A DNA stretch of 31,603 bases from a virus, in the IMG/VR virus record IMGVR_UViG_3300032676_000591, positions 1 through 31,603 of that record; one strand, written 5' to 3'. Positions 24,234 through 31,081 of this stretch are shown here, in pieces. The translations under genes and the position numbers were made by a program. Within the stretch, counting starts at the first letter, position 1. Each line of letters starts with the position of its first letter. The notes under the pieces are model-generated. The model searched no databases and was not told the origin of the DNA. It saw only the letters and a list, made by a program, of their open reading frames with translations.

Positions 24234-26758
24234 ATTGGATTAGAAGTGTTGCCCCATGAATCGCCGTAAGCGCCTTCGAATGGAATGTTTATGAGTTGAC
24301 CGGAGATGAGGATTTTGTCAGAGAAGTAAGTACGTAGTTTTTGAATCGCCCAATCACGAGTCTCCAATGGCCATTGTCCGCACATCGCGTCATGTACATG
24401 GTGAAGTGGTTCGATGATGAGGGAATTGTTTGGCCGACGATTCTCAGGATCGTACCAGAGGTTGCGAAGGGCACGGTTCGTTGCATAGGTGGTGTTTGCC
24501 TGAGGTTCATGGGCGACGGCGGATCGGAGAGTTTCGTGTGACGCACGACGCCCGAAGAATGTTCGAGTGTGACCAGAAGCGCATTGAAGTTTTCCTTTCG
24601 TTCGTAACTCTTGCTCGACCCAAGTCTGCCAAGCAGCGACTCCCTTATAGCGAAGTCGGTAAAGTTTTTGTAAAGCCATGCATGTCTTGTTGTCGGCATA
24701 AATTGGATTGCCGGTAAGTTTGAATGAATCTTTGAGGATTTGATCTGCCATGGTAGATGGTCCCAGCAGATAATTTGTCCCATGTTGTACTCGTTTGCAG
24801 ATGAAATACAACGCAGCAACTTCATTCGTGTTAAGTGGGGACTGGTCATTGCCTATGTATTTTGAGACTTTGTAGAGTTCTTCGCGCGAGAGACGGAGGG
24901 CCTCCACTCCGTGAAGATAGAGGTAGGCGATGACTCGAGCGGGTTTGATGCCGTATAGGTAATCGTCCAACATGGTTCGGTCGCCAAACTTGGCACAGTG
25001 TGCAGCAACTGTCCAACCATCCGCGCCAGCAAGGTCAAGCTGAAAGAATTCGCATCCCGGATCAGCTCGGAATAGATGGCGTAACTTTTTGGTGACAGTT
25101 GTAAGATTCGATCCAACGTCTTTTTCTTCACCTTTCTTATCGAGGACGTCAGAGTTTTCAGCGGAGTGCTGACAGTTAAGCCGCCCGGTGTCGGTCCCGA
25201 CAATATTGTAAGAGCAACGGACCCGTCGATCTCGACTTGAAGTTGGCATAGCGAGGGTCTGCATGAGTTTTTCGCATTTGCGCCACGAGATGAGGTCGCG
25301 AATAAGGGCTGCATCGTGAATCCGATTAATTTCAAGCAAGGCGTCGATGTTCGTGGTGAGTTTTGTTTTGTCGATACGGCCACCTTTTTTGGGATGTTGT
25401 TTCGGGAAGTGCTTTTCTTTATAGAGGACATTGCATAGTTGGGTTGGAGAGTTTACATTAACTTTTTTGCCGCATTCCAAGTTGATACGAAGTTGGATTT
25501 CATCTTGCTTGATTTTAGTGAAGTTATAAAGTTCGTCAGCTCGCGCTTTATCAAAGACCATTCCGCGCAGTTGCATGTAGTTGATCGCGGGGAGGAGTGA
25601 CATGTTGAACTTAAAATGTTCAAGAGCGTTTCCGGACATTGCCGTAAGATGCCGTTCTGCGATTTCGTAGGTAACGCAGGAGTCGGTGCAACAGTAGGTC
25701 CAGTGGGTGACAGTGTCGTCGACTTTTCGTTGGAACTTGTAGTAAGGTTCACGAGTCCAGATGGTAGTTTGAGTACCTAGTCCCTTGGGTAACTCTGAGT
25801 ATATTTCCCATCCTGAAACCATCGTATCCATAATAATGTTGGCAAGGTGGATGTGATATCGGTACGCGAGAACAAAGTAGTCATAAATACAGTTTTGTAA
25901 GATTTTAGGCAGATCATCACGAGCCATCGTGATACGAAGTTGTTCGATTACTAGTGCGTCCTCGGCGGGTGTGAACACTCCAAAAGGAATAATAAAAGCG
26001 TGATGAGGATCAGTTGCAATGGAAAGACATGAGATCCATGAGACATATCCTTCAATGTCCAAGGCAATAGGAATCCCAGCAGGCAGATTACGCAGACGAT
26101 CAATAATCTGATAAGCGGAAAGATGGAGTTCATAGTGACGCTCGGGGAGGTTAAGTTCAGGAAAGGTTGACTCTTCGGCAGCGCGAGATAAATCGAAACG
26201 GAGCAAAGGCATCCATTCATACATGCGGAGTACATTCTCCATGTCGTATGTTGGAATGCACTTGAAACCCACGCAAGGCGATCCGATGGTGTTTGAACGG
26301 AAGAGTGATCCGTGCCAGTTAGAGACAGACTCACCGCGTTTGCCAGACATCCAAAGCGGAACGTCGCCTGCGAGGACGATGATGTTCGGTTTGAAAAGCT
26401 GCAAATCTTGCTTGAGCTGATCGCACGAATCGACGACTTCCGGATCACTCCATGGAAAGAGAGTGGCGTCTTTCATCTTCACCTTGCCGTTGTACTTGCG
26501 TTGTACGCAAGAGACGTTCGCATACATCACGGACATTGGTGAGATGCCAGCGGAAGAAAGAACGTTCCGCATGATCTGTCCAGACGTTCCGACGAACGGA
26601 CGAGATTCAGCGAGTTCTTGTTCGTTTGGACAGTCTCCAATCACTGCCACGCGCATAGGCGAGTCGATGCCGGGAAACTCGGTTTGAACTCTACGCCGAT
26701 CCTTTGGGACGGTGGAGATTGCGTTGAGATCAAAGAGTGCTGGAGTCAGTTGGGACAT
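24230..26758 (-). CDS. UDG-like / 3'-5' exonuclease / family A DNA polymerase fusion
   Basis: This 842-residue protein starts at ATG 26758 (MSQLTPALF); an upstream ATG at 26884 would overlap another gene widely. Residues about 36-190 resemble family 4 uracil-DNA glycosylase (GDCPNEQE 41-48, PFVG 54-57), but the usual C-terminal His motif reads TYDMENVL, so activity is doubtful. The exonuclease is intact: LDIEG (Asp234, Glu236), NCIYD (Asp293) and CTDSC (Asp359). The polymerase has TGRLN (524-528), motif A FFQLDLAGAD (Asp575), a divergent motif B KRVQHGTNY (655-663) and motif C VHDAM (His789, Asp790), where the usual Glu is Ala. It is the probable replicative polymerase. Its 3' end overlaps the PLD-like gene (ATGA). 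Confidence 0.87.
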   Translation of the reverse strand: MSQLTPALFDLNAISTVPKDRRRVQTEFPGIDSPMRVAVIGDCPNEQELAESRPFVGTSGQIMRNVLSSAGISPMSVMYANVSCVQRKYNGKVKMKDATLFPWSDPEVVDSCDQLKQDLQLFKPNIIVLAGDVPLWMSGKRGESVSNWHGSLFRSNTIGSPCVGFKCIPTYDMENVLRMYEWMPLLRFDLSRAAEESTFPELNLPERHYELHLSAYQIIDRLRNLPAGIPIALDIEGYVSWISCLSIATDPHHAFIIPFGVFTPAEDALVIEQLRITMARDDLPKILQNCIYDYFVLAYRYHIHLANIIMDTMVSGWEIYSELPKGLGTQTTIWTREPYYKFQRKVDDTVTHWTYCCTDSCVTYEIAERHLTAMSGNALEHFKFNMSLLPAINYMQLRGMVFDKARADELYNFTKIKQDEIQLRINLECGKKVNVNSPTQLCNVLYKEKHFPKQHPKKGGRIDKTKLTTNIDALLEINRIHDAALIRDLISWRKCEKLMQTLAMPTSSRDRRVRCSYNIVGTDTGRLNCQHSAENSDVLDKKGEEKDVGSNLTTVTKKLRHLFRADPGCEFFQLDLAGADGWTVAAHCAKFGDRTMLDDYLYGIKPARVIAYLYLHGVEALRLSREELYKVSKYIGNDQSPLNTNEVAALYFICKRVQHGTNYLLGPSTMADQILKDSFKLTGNPIYADNKTCMALQKLYRLRYKGVAAWQTWVEQELRTKGKLQCASGHTRTFFGRRASHETLRSAVAHEPQANTTYATNRALRNLWYDPENRRPNNSLIIEPLHHVHDAMCGQWPLETRDWAIQKLRTYFSDKILISGQLINIPFEGAYGDSWGNTSNPI

Positions 26759-26960
26759 CGTTGAGAGAGAAGTTAAAGTGTTTTTTGAGGAGTTGTTTAA
26801 CACCAGCATGTGACTTGTACTTCGACGTAGGATTACTCCACGTGCGACGATAGTCACCAGCGTCTCGCGCCTTATAATATTCATCGAGACGTCTGTATAT
26901 CCGCTTGCATTTACGCAGGCGACGTTGGGATAATCCTGTTGGTGTGGTTTCGTTTTGCAT
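26730..26960 (-). CDS. Small basic protein, unknown function
   Basis: This 76-residue protein starts at ATG 26960 (MQNETTPTGL), 4 bases after the upstream stop; an in-frame ATG at 27005 would overlap the upstream gene by 41 bases. It is strongly basic and helical (RRLRKCKRIYRRLDEYYK, KQLLKKHFNF), suggesting nucleic-acid binding. Its 3' end overlaps the polymerase start by 29 bases, implying coupled translation. No family recognised. Confidence 0.55.
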   Translation of the reverse strand: MQNETTPTGLSQRRLRKCKRIYRRLDEYYKARDAGDYRRTWSNPTSKYKSHAGVKQLLKKHFNFSLNDVPTDSSTL

Positions 26961-26964
26961 AAAG

Positions 26965-27153
26965 TTACTTACAGAAGTGTGTTTCAAAAGCATGTTTAAC
27001 CTCATTCGGAAGTTCGTTCCAAGTGAGTTCGATACACTGTGTTTCCATCATTGGATAAATGCGAATACTAATCACCTCTACCGCTTCGGTGTAAAAGAAG
27101 CGATATAGATCTCCATCGAACGGGAGAGTGAAAGTTTTAACGCGTTTTTCCAT
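26965..27153 (-). CDS. Small acidic protein, unknown function
   Basis: This 62-residue protein overlaps the ParB-methyltransferase stop by 17 bases and ends 4 bases before the next start. The first half is predicted beta (KTFTLPFDGDLYRFFYTEAV, ISIRIYP) and the end helical (WNELPNEVKHAFETHF). It is hydrophilic with no signal or membrane segment. Its place in the replication operon is all that can be said about function. Confidence 0.55.
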   Translation of the reverse strand: MEKRVKTFTLPFDGDLYRFFYTEAVEVISIRIYPMMETQCIELTWNELPNEVKHAFETHFCK

Positions 27154-28627
27154 TGATTTCGTTGATGAGTTTGGAAAGGTTTAGCATTCCTTTATTGAAG
27201 TGATCGACGTCTATCTCGATACCCATCGGAATCATGCGCATGTTGATGACAGTGCGAAGACAAGACGCCTGACCTGCGTACGGGTCGAGGATCGTTTGTC
27301 CTTCACGCGCAATCGCTTCAAGCAGATATCTCCACACAGCCATTGGTTTTGCGAAGGGGTTGTCATAGAGCTTGCGCTCGGCACTTCCGTCGGCGTCGAT
27401 GAATGAGGAGTTCTGTGGGCAGCATAGGAAAGACGACGATGACTTGCGCAACAGCATCGCAAATTCCATGTTTTTTGTGGTGTTATATCTCGGAGCGTTA
27501 TTCAAGCACGGATGAAGTTTCCTCCAGATCACTGGCCACCGCTGAGCTTTATAGCCAATCTTAAGTGCGAGGGCTTGCAGTTTTTCGTGGTGCGAGATAT
27601 CATACCAGAATGCGCAATAGCCTGAGGGCTTGAGCAAACGAAAAACTTCGGTCAAAAACGGTTCAAACATAGAGATGTTCTGATCGACCTGATGTGTGTC
27701 GATCACGGTGTCGATGTTTTTCAATCCTGTCATCTGTTCAAGGTCAATTCCATACGGCGGATCGGTTACAACGTGATCAATACATTCATCAGGCATCGAG
27801 CGCATGACGTCTAAGCAATCGCCGAGACGGAAGAGCGCGGAGAGATTAAAATCTAGTTTGCCTGACAACTCAGGCTGCTCAATGATCCCAGCCTTAGCTT
27901 TCACGTCAACATCATTCAGATCAAAGATCGAATCCACGTCATCTGCCTGTGTGATAAACCCCATACGCGTGACAGACCTCGCAGCAGTTTCGTTAAGATC
28001 TTTCGAAAGCATCGCAGTGACGAGATCGTCCTTCTTTTTTAGAAGCACTTCATATGCTGCAAAAAGACTACTTGCTGCGAGAACATCATCATCGCCTTTG
28101 AGGATATATTCCGCAACCTGCGTGGCGTGAGAGACATGCGCATTACTCACACCAAGTAACGATCCCGTCTCACTCGTTCCCCACGAGATCATATCTTTCG
28201 ACGCAGCAGCAACTTTCAATCTATGCGTCCGTGCAATTAATACACACTTCTCTTGCCACCGCATTTCCTTGCGATGTAAATTTTCCATGAGTTCTAACTC
28301 TCTCACCTCATGCTCGGGCATTTCCTCGCGAATGTTCACCGGAAACTCCTCAAGTCCAATCAACTTCATCGCCTGCATTCTCCGCTCTCCACCCACCAAC
28401 CGATACGGCTTGGTGCCTCCGGACAATTTACTAACCAGCGGCGGATGAATCAGACCATTTTTCAATATCCCATTCGCCAGCTCCTCCAAGTTTCCAAAAT
28501 CCGCTCTTGCGCGTCCGCTCATTTCAATATCATCCCACGCGACAAGTATCGCATTCTCCGGATACCGGATCGCTCCGACTTGTGCCCACGTTTCGACTGC
28601 CGCTGTTTCAATATCTTGGTTATTCAT
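27137..28627 (-). CDS. ParB-like domain fused to DNA adenine/cytosine-N4 methyltransferase
   Basis: In this 496-residue fusion, residues about 25-175 are ParB/Srx-like: nucleotide-binding VGGERRMQAM (78-87), ENLHR (115-119), and a helix-turn-helix around TGSLLGVSNAHVSHATQVAEYI (154-175). Residues about 262-485 are a beta-class amino-methyltransferase: catalytic motif IV VTDPPYGID (287-295) precedes the SAM-binding motif I ILDPYAGQAS (446-455), the order typical of that class. The target-recognition region lies between. Such fusions are known from phages and mobile elements and can modify DNA against restriction. Its specificity is unknown. The HTH raises the possibility that it binds a palindromic site in this genome. 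The start lies about 20 bases after a terminator-like hairpin. Confidence 0.85.
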   Translation of the reverse strand: MNNQDIETAAVETWAQVGAIRYPENAILVAWDDIEMSGRARADFGNLEELANGILKNGLIHPPLVSKLSGGTKPYRLVGGERRMQAMKLIGLEEFPVNIREEMPEHEVRELELMENLHRKEMRWQEKCVLIARTHRLKVAAASKDMISWGTSETGSLLGVSNAHVSHATQVAEYILKGDDDVLAASSLFAAYEVLLKKKDDLVTAMLSKDLNETAARSVTRMGFITQADDVDSIFDLNDVDVKAKAGIIEQPELSGKLDFNLSALFRLGDCLDVMRSMPDECIDHVVTDPPYGIDLEQMTGLKNIDTVIDTHQVDQNISMFEPFLTEVFRLLKPSGYCAFWYDISHHEKLQALALKIGYKAQRWPVIWRKLHPCLNNAPRYNTTKNMEFAMLLRKSSSSFLCCPQNSSFIDADGSAERKLYDNPFAKPMAVWRYLLEAIAREGQTILDPYAGQASCLRTVINMRMIPMGIEIDVDHFNKGMLNLSKLINEINGKTR

Positions 28628-28647
28628 AATAGCTTAAATTTTTCACC

Positions 28648-28678
28648 GAAAAATGGCGAGGCCGTTTCCGACCCCGCC
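28648..28678 (-). terminator. Rho-independent terminator (minus strand)
   Basis: Read on the minus strand, GGCGGGGTCG and CGGCCTCGCC form a 10-base stem with two G-U pairs, closed by a GAAA tetraloop and followed by ATTTTT. It lies between the SSB-like gene and the ParB-methyltransferase gene. Readthrough or a nearby promoter must supply the downstream operon, so partial termination or attenuation to favour SSB-like protein expression is plausible. The plus strand lacks a T-tract after the stem. Confidence 0.75.
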
Positions 28679-28695
28679 TCTAACTAACGGCAGCG

Positions 28696-29166
28696 TTACG
28701 CTGTCAATGTTTCCAGCTTCGCAATATCATTCTGCGCGCCGAACTCGCCATCATCCGCACGAACCTTCAGTTTCGCCATCACGCGCTGACCGACATAGTT
28801 GAACGGATTGAACGGAGGACGCTCGCCTTGTTTGGTCCCTTCGACTGCATCTTGCAGAAACGCCAAGTCGCGCTTGAAGTCCGGTGCCTTGTCGTTGTCC
28901 GACTGTTGCAACGGATAGTACTTCGTCACGATATAACCCGCGTTGATTTGTTTCGTCCCCGTCACATCCATCGCTTCCGCCGTAGTCTCAAACGTCACGA
29001 CAAGGTTTTTCTTGTCGGCGTCCTTCTTACTCGGCTGCACTTTCACGTCCTTGATGTTCAGGACATACAACGCTTCCGGCAACACCGGGCGACTGGTATC
29101 AACCTGTGAAAGGTCGAGTCCAAGGCCTAGGGGATCACCGCCGTTAATTCCAGTATCTTCTGACAT
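28696..29166 (-). CDS. DUF669-like single-stranded DNA-binding protein candidate
   Basis: This 156-residue acidic protein has an N-terminal flexible part (MSEDTGINGGDPLGLG), then a beta-rich core (EALYVLNIKDVKVQ, KNLVVTFETTAEAMD, INAGYIVTKYYPLQ) ending in a strand such as VMAKLKVRADD and AQNDIAKL. This pattern resembles DUF669/SSB-like phage proteins. Pairing with a Sak4-like ATPase in the same block is typical of phage single-strand annealing modules. Its own A/C-rich leader and the terminator directly behind it suggest separate, strong expression, as expected of an SSB. A general OB-fold assignment is inferred, not shown. Confidence 0.55.
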   Translation of the reverse strand: MSEDTGINGGDPLGLGLDLSQVDTSRPVLPEALYVLNIKDVKVQPSKKDADKKNLVVTFETTAEAMDVTGTKQINAGYIVTKYYPLQQSDNDKAPDFKRDLAFLQDAVEGTKQGERPPFNPFNYVGQRVMAKLKVRADDGEFGAQNDIAKLETLTA

Positions 29167-29234
29167 ATATGTTTTGTTTTCGTTTGTTCGTTGTTTGGTC
29201 GTGTTATATCACGTTTTCTTTTGCAGGACGTCTC
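29167..29234 (-). promoter_or_regulatory. A/C-rich leader and possible promoter of the SSB-like gene
   Basis: Read on the minus strand, the 35 bases before the start are AACAAACGAAAACAAAACAT-like, with no Shine-Dalgarno, matching the leaders at 7375 and 8789 on the other strand. A TATAAC hexamer (complement of 29203-29208) could be a -10 element, but no good -35 was found. Skew-switch site 6 is immediately upstream. Confidence 0.35.
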
Positions 29235-29249
29235 GTTAATACGCTTAAC
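29235..29249 (+). repeat. Skew-switch palindrome, site 6 (GTTAATACGCTTAAC)
   Basis: This copy is intergenic, upstream of the SSB-like gene, with outer arms extended to CGTTAA/TTAACG. Hand counts give about 52 G to 73 C in 28921-29160 and about 88 G to 26 C in 29281-29520, the strongest G-rich side in the window. The centre is TAC rather than GGC, showing that the middle bases tolerate change while TTAA and GCTTAA do not. Confidence 0.85.
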
Positions 29250-29265
29250 GAAACATCGGAAAGGG

Positions 29266-29295
29266 GAGGTTAGGTGAGGTTAGGTGAGGTTAGGT
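29266..29295 (+). repeat. Three tandem copies of GAGGTTAGGT
   Basis: Three perfect 10-base units begin 16 bases right of skew-switch site 6. They form the 3' end and stop codon of the small minus-strand ORF at 29280-29438. The G-rich, TTAGG-like strand is the plus strand. They could be a simple slippage product, or an accessory element of the site such as a protein-binding iteron. Confidence 0.9.
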
Positions 29296-29438
29296 TCGGG
29301 AATTTCGAGTGGTTCGACGGAGATGATGTTGTCGTCGTCGAATTCTGTTTGAAGAACTGCTATGATGTCGAGGATGGTGTCGCTGGATGATTCATCGTCG
29401 GCGAGGTTTAGGGTGATTTTGAATGCACGTTGGATCAT
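29280..29438 (-). CDS. Small acidic protein (52 residues)
   Basis: This short minus-strand ORF fills the gap between the 29468-29707 gene and site 6. It begins MIQRAFKITLNLADDESSS and ends with the stop in the GAGGTTAGGT array. It is rich in Asp, Glu, Ile and Ser, with no Cys and no membrane segment. Codon choice (C-ending on the coding strand) matches neighbouring minus-strand genes in this G-rich plus-strand region, but that same composition could also produce a chance ORF. No function is suggested. Confidence 0.45.
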   Translation of the reverse strand: MIQRAFKITLNLADDESSSDTILDIIAVLQTEFDDDNIISVEPLEIPEPNLT

Positions 29439-29446
29439 GGTGGTGG

Positions 29447-29486
29447 TTTAGTGTTGGGATTCGAGTTTTAGTGTTGGGATTCGAGT
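29447..29486 (+). repeat. Perfect 20-bp tandem duplication at a gene 3' end
   Basis: TTTAGTGTTGGGATTCGAGT occurs at 29447-29466 and again at 29467-29486. The right copy encodes the last codons and stop of the minus-strand gene 29468-29707. The left copy is a silent duplicate after the stop. A recent slippage event is the simplest explanation. Confidence 0.93.
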
Positions 29487-29707
29487 TTGGTAATGTGAGC
29501 GTCTAGTTGTTTGGCTGACGTGGGCTCACTTCCATGCCAGACAAAGCGATCGGTGACGAATTTGTAATAACCGCGGACCATTTGGCAGCGTTTATTGGGG
29601 CGAGAGTGATCGTATTCGAAGATTGTGGTGATGTGGATAATGGTGTCTGGTGAATGTTTGGCTGTACTAGCGTTGTGGAATGGACCACCATGAAATGTAT
29701 GTAGCAT
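29468..29707 (-). CDS. Small hypothetical protein
   Basis: This 79-residue hydrophilic protein is rich in His (MLHTFHGGPFHNAS, HSPDTIIHITTIFEYDHS) with aromatic strands (GYYKFVTDRFVWHG). A compact beta-rich fold is likely. It starts 3 bases after the stop of the Sak4-like gene, so it is in the same operon. No family recognised. Its 3' end has been duplicated in tandem. Confidence 0.6.
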   Translation of the reverse strand: MLHTFHGGPFHNASTAKHSPDTIIHITTIFEYDHSRPNKRCQMVRGYYKFVTDRFVWHGSEPTSAKQLDAHITKLESQH

Positions 29708-29710
29708 AGG

Positions 29711-30475
29711 TTAGTGGAATTTCCTGATTTCAGCGACGACAGCTTCGAAGGTTGCCATACGCCCGAGGGCGGGGAAGCTAGATTTGATTCCGCGGTGGTC
29801 GTTGTCGCCGAGGGGGAGTGTACGGATGGGGAACTCGTGCTTCTGCGCCGCACCGATGCCAGTGACTACGCAACGGGTGTTCCAGCAGTCGGTGAAAAGG
29901 CTGGAGAGCGTGTTCTTCGCTTGGCCGGGAACGTTGAGAAATGTTTTGTATCTCGCATCAGTTTCGTCTTTGTCGATCGCGTTGTGTGCAATTACGACGA
30001 GAGTCTTGCCACAGGTGCGGAGTTTCGAGAAGAAGTTTTTCACCAACTTCGCAAACTTACCCCAGTCTTGAATGCGCATGGTCTTGAAGTCAGCTGCGTC
30101 TTTGGCTGAATCTGTGACAGCAGCAGTGCCAAATTCCTGACGTAATACTTCAGATAGTATGATATCTGATAGCGTTGTGAGGGAGTCAATGACGATCGTT
30201 TTGATTCGGGGATCGATAACAGCGACGTTGAGACACTTAACGCACCACAGAAAGCGATCAGCAGGATGAATGAGTTTCCCATCGTCGTCACGGATTGCAG
30301 AGTCATAGAAGAAGTCGCGAATTCTGGTTTGTTCGACAGGAGCGGCCATGTTTCCGTCGCAGTCGAGAAAGTATGGAGATGGAAAGTGCAACGCAAGGGT
30401 TGTCTTACGTGTTCCGGGATCGCCGACAATGATAATTGCACGGTCGGTAGGTTGAAGTTCATTGCCGTGTTTCAT
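29711..30475 (-). CDS. Sak4-like RecA-fold ATPase (recombination/annealing)
   Basis: In this 254-residue protein the RecA-type core shows Walker A GDPGTRKTT (18-26, Lys24), an FLDCDGN strand typical of phage AAA_24/Sak4 proteins, and Walker B IKTIVIDSLT (91-100). A long loop with an AADFKTMRIQDWG-like helix follows, then a sensor strand TLVVIAHN. Proteins of this type promote single-strand annealing or strand exchange, usually with a phage SSB encoded close by, here probably the 28696-29166 product. The start overlaps the upstream stop by four bases (ATGA). Distinction from other RecA-like NTPases needs a profile search. Confidence 0.8.
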   Translation of the reverse strand: MKHGNELQPTDRAIIIVGDPGTRKTTLALHFPSPYFLDCDGNMAAPVEQTRIRDFFYDSAIRDDDGKLIHPADRFLWCVKCLNVAVIDPRIKTIVIDSLTTLSDIILSEVLRQEFGTAAVTDSAKDAADFKTMRIQDWGKFAKLVKNFFSKLRTCGKTLVVIAHNAIDKDETDARYKTFLNVPGQAKNTLSSLFTDCWNTRCVVTGIGAAQKHEFPIRTLPLGDNDHRGIKSSFPALGRMATFEAVVAEIRKFH

Positions 30476-30900
30476 AAGTTTAAGTGTTTGTCCTCCTGTT
30501 CGGATTCGTGTTTTGCTTCGAGAGTGTCATCGCGTTCTTCGATATCTTTGATCGCTTGGTTGTCGCGATAGAGTTGGTAGTCGTAGTCGGGGTCGGGTTC
30601 GCGTTCGTTATCGCTTTCAGGAATAGGCTGTGCGGCGGAGAATTGATAAGCGGCGCAGGCTGGGCTATCTGCTGTGAAGCACAATACACACTTGAAAGCA
30701 TATTTACAAGTGGTAGGAATAGGTTGATCGATGGCTGTGATGATACCTGTGACAACTTTGCCACGAGCATCGACTTCAACTTCGTCTCCGACTGCGCAGG
30801 GCTTGTCGAAAATGTAGGTGTACGAGTTTTGCGTGCCGGAAAGGCGGACGTTGACGAAGGAATGTGAGGGAGTTAAGTCTCGATGGAATAGTGTTTTCAT
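30472..30900 (-). CDS. Small beta-barrel-like protein with Cys cluster
   Basis: This 142-residue protein starts at ATG 30900 (MKTLFHRDLTPSHSFV); an upstream in-frame ATG at 30948 lacks coding character. The first 60 residues look like a small barrel (YIFDKPCAVGDEVEVDARG then VVTGIITAID), similar in style to the SH3/PriA-type 'VGDxVxVxxxxxxxTGxV' pattern. Four cysteines follow in about 20 residues (TCKYAFKCVLCF...AC), possibly a zinc site. The C-terminus is very acidic (SDNEREPDPDYDYQ, then EERDDTLEAKHESEQED), as in proteins that interact with SSB or DNA-mimic tails. Role unknown; probably replication-associated. Confidence 0.6.
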   Translation of the reverse strand: MKTLFHRDLTPSHSFVNVRLSGTQNSYTYIFDKPCAVGDEVEVDARGKVVTGIITAIDQPIPTTCKYAFKCVLCFTADSPACAAYQFSAAQPIPESDNEREPDPDYDYQLYRDNQAIKDIEERDDTLEAKHESEQEDKHLNL

Positions 30901-31081
30901 AGTTTCGGTTTGGTTTGGAGAGAGGTGAGAAGGTGCCAACACGTTCAAATTGGCAACAAGGAAAAATCTTGTTCAGCATAGTGTCCGTTAATTGCTGTTC
31001 TAGGACAATCCCTAGCCTTCTCGTTAAATAGTATACTCATAACGACGGTATGCCAGCGTCGTGTTTCCTAGTGCGCTAACA
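30901..31081 (-). promoter_or_regulatory. Intergenic region with possible minus-strand promoter
   Basis: This is the longest gap in the window (181 bases). On the minus strand a TATACT hexamer (complement of 31030-31035) is preceded at 15 bases by CTGGCA, a poor sigma70-like pair. A short palindrome CTAGG...CCTAG (31000-31015) lies downstream and could be an operator or weak hairpin. It would drive the whole operon from 30900 leftwards. No T-tract terminator for the HAD gene was seen. Motif quality is low, so only its position upstream of a long operon supports it. Confidence 0.35.

Noticed and set aside
30227-30241. GTTGAGACACTTAAC, 13 of 15 consensus positions
   Set aside because: It breaks both invariant blocks, and the flanks show no abrupt composition change. 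It may be a decayed site but cannot be supported.
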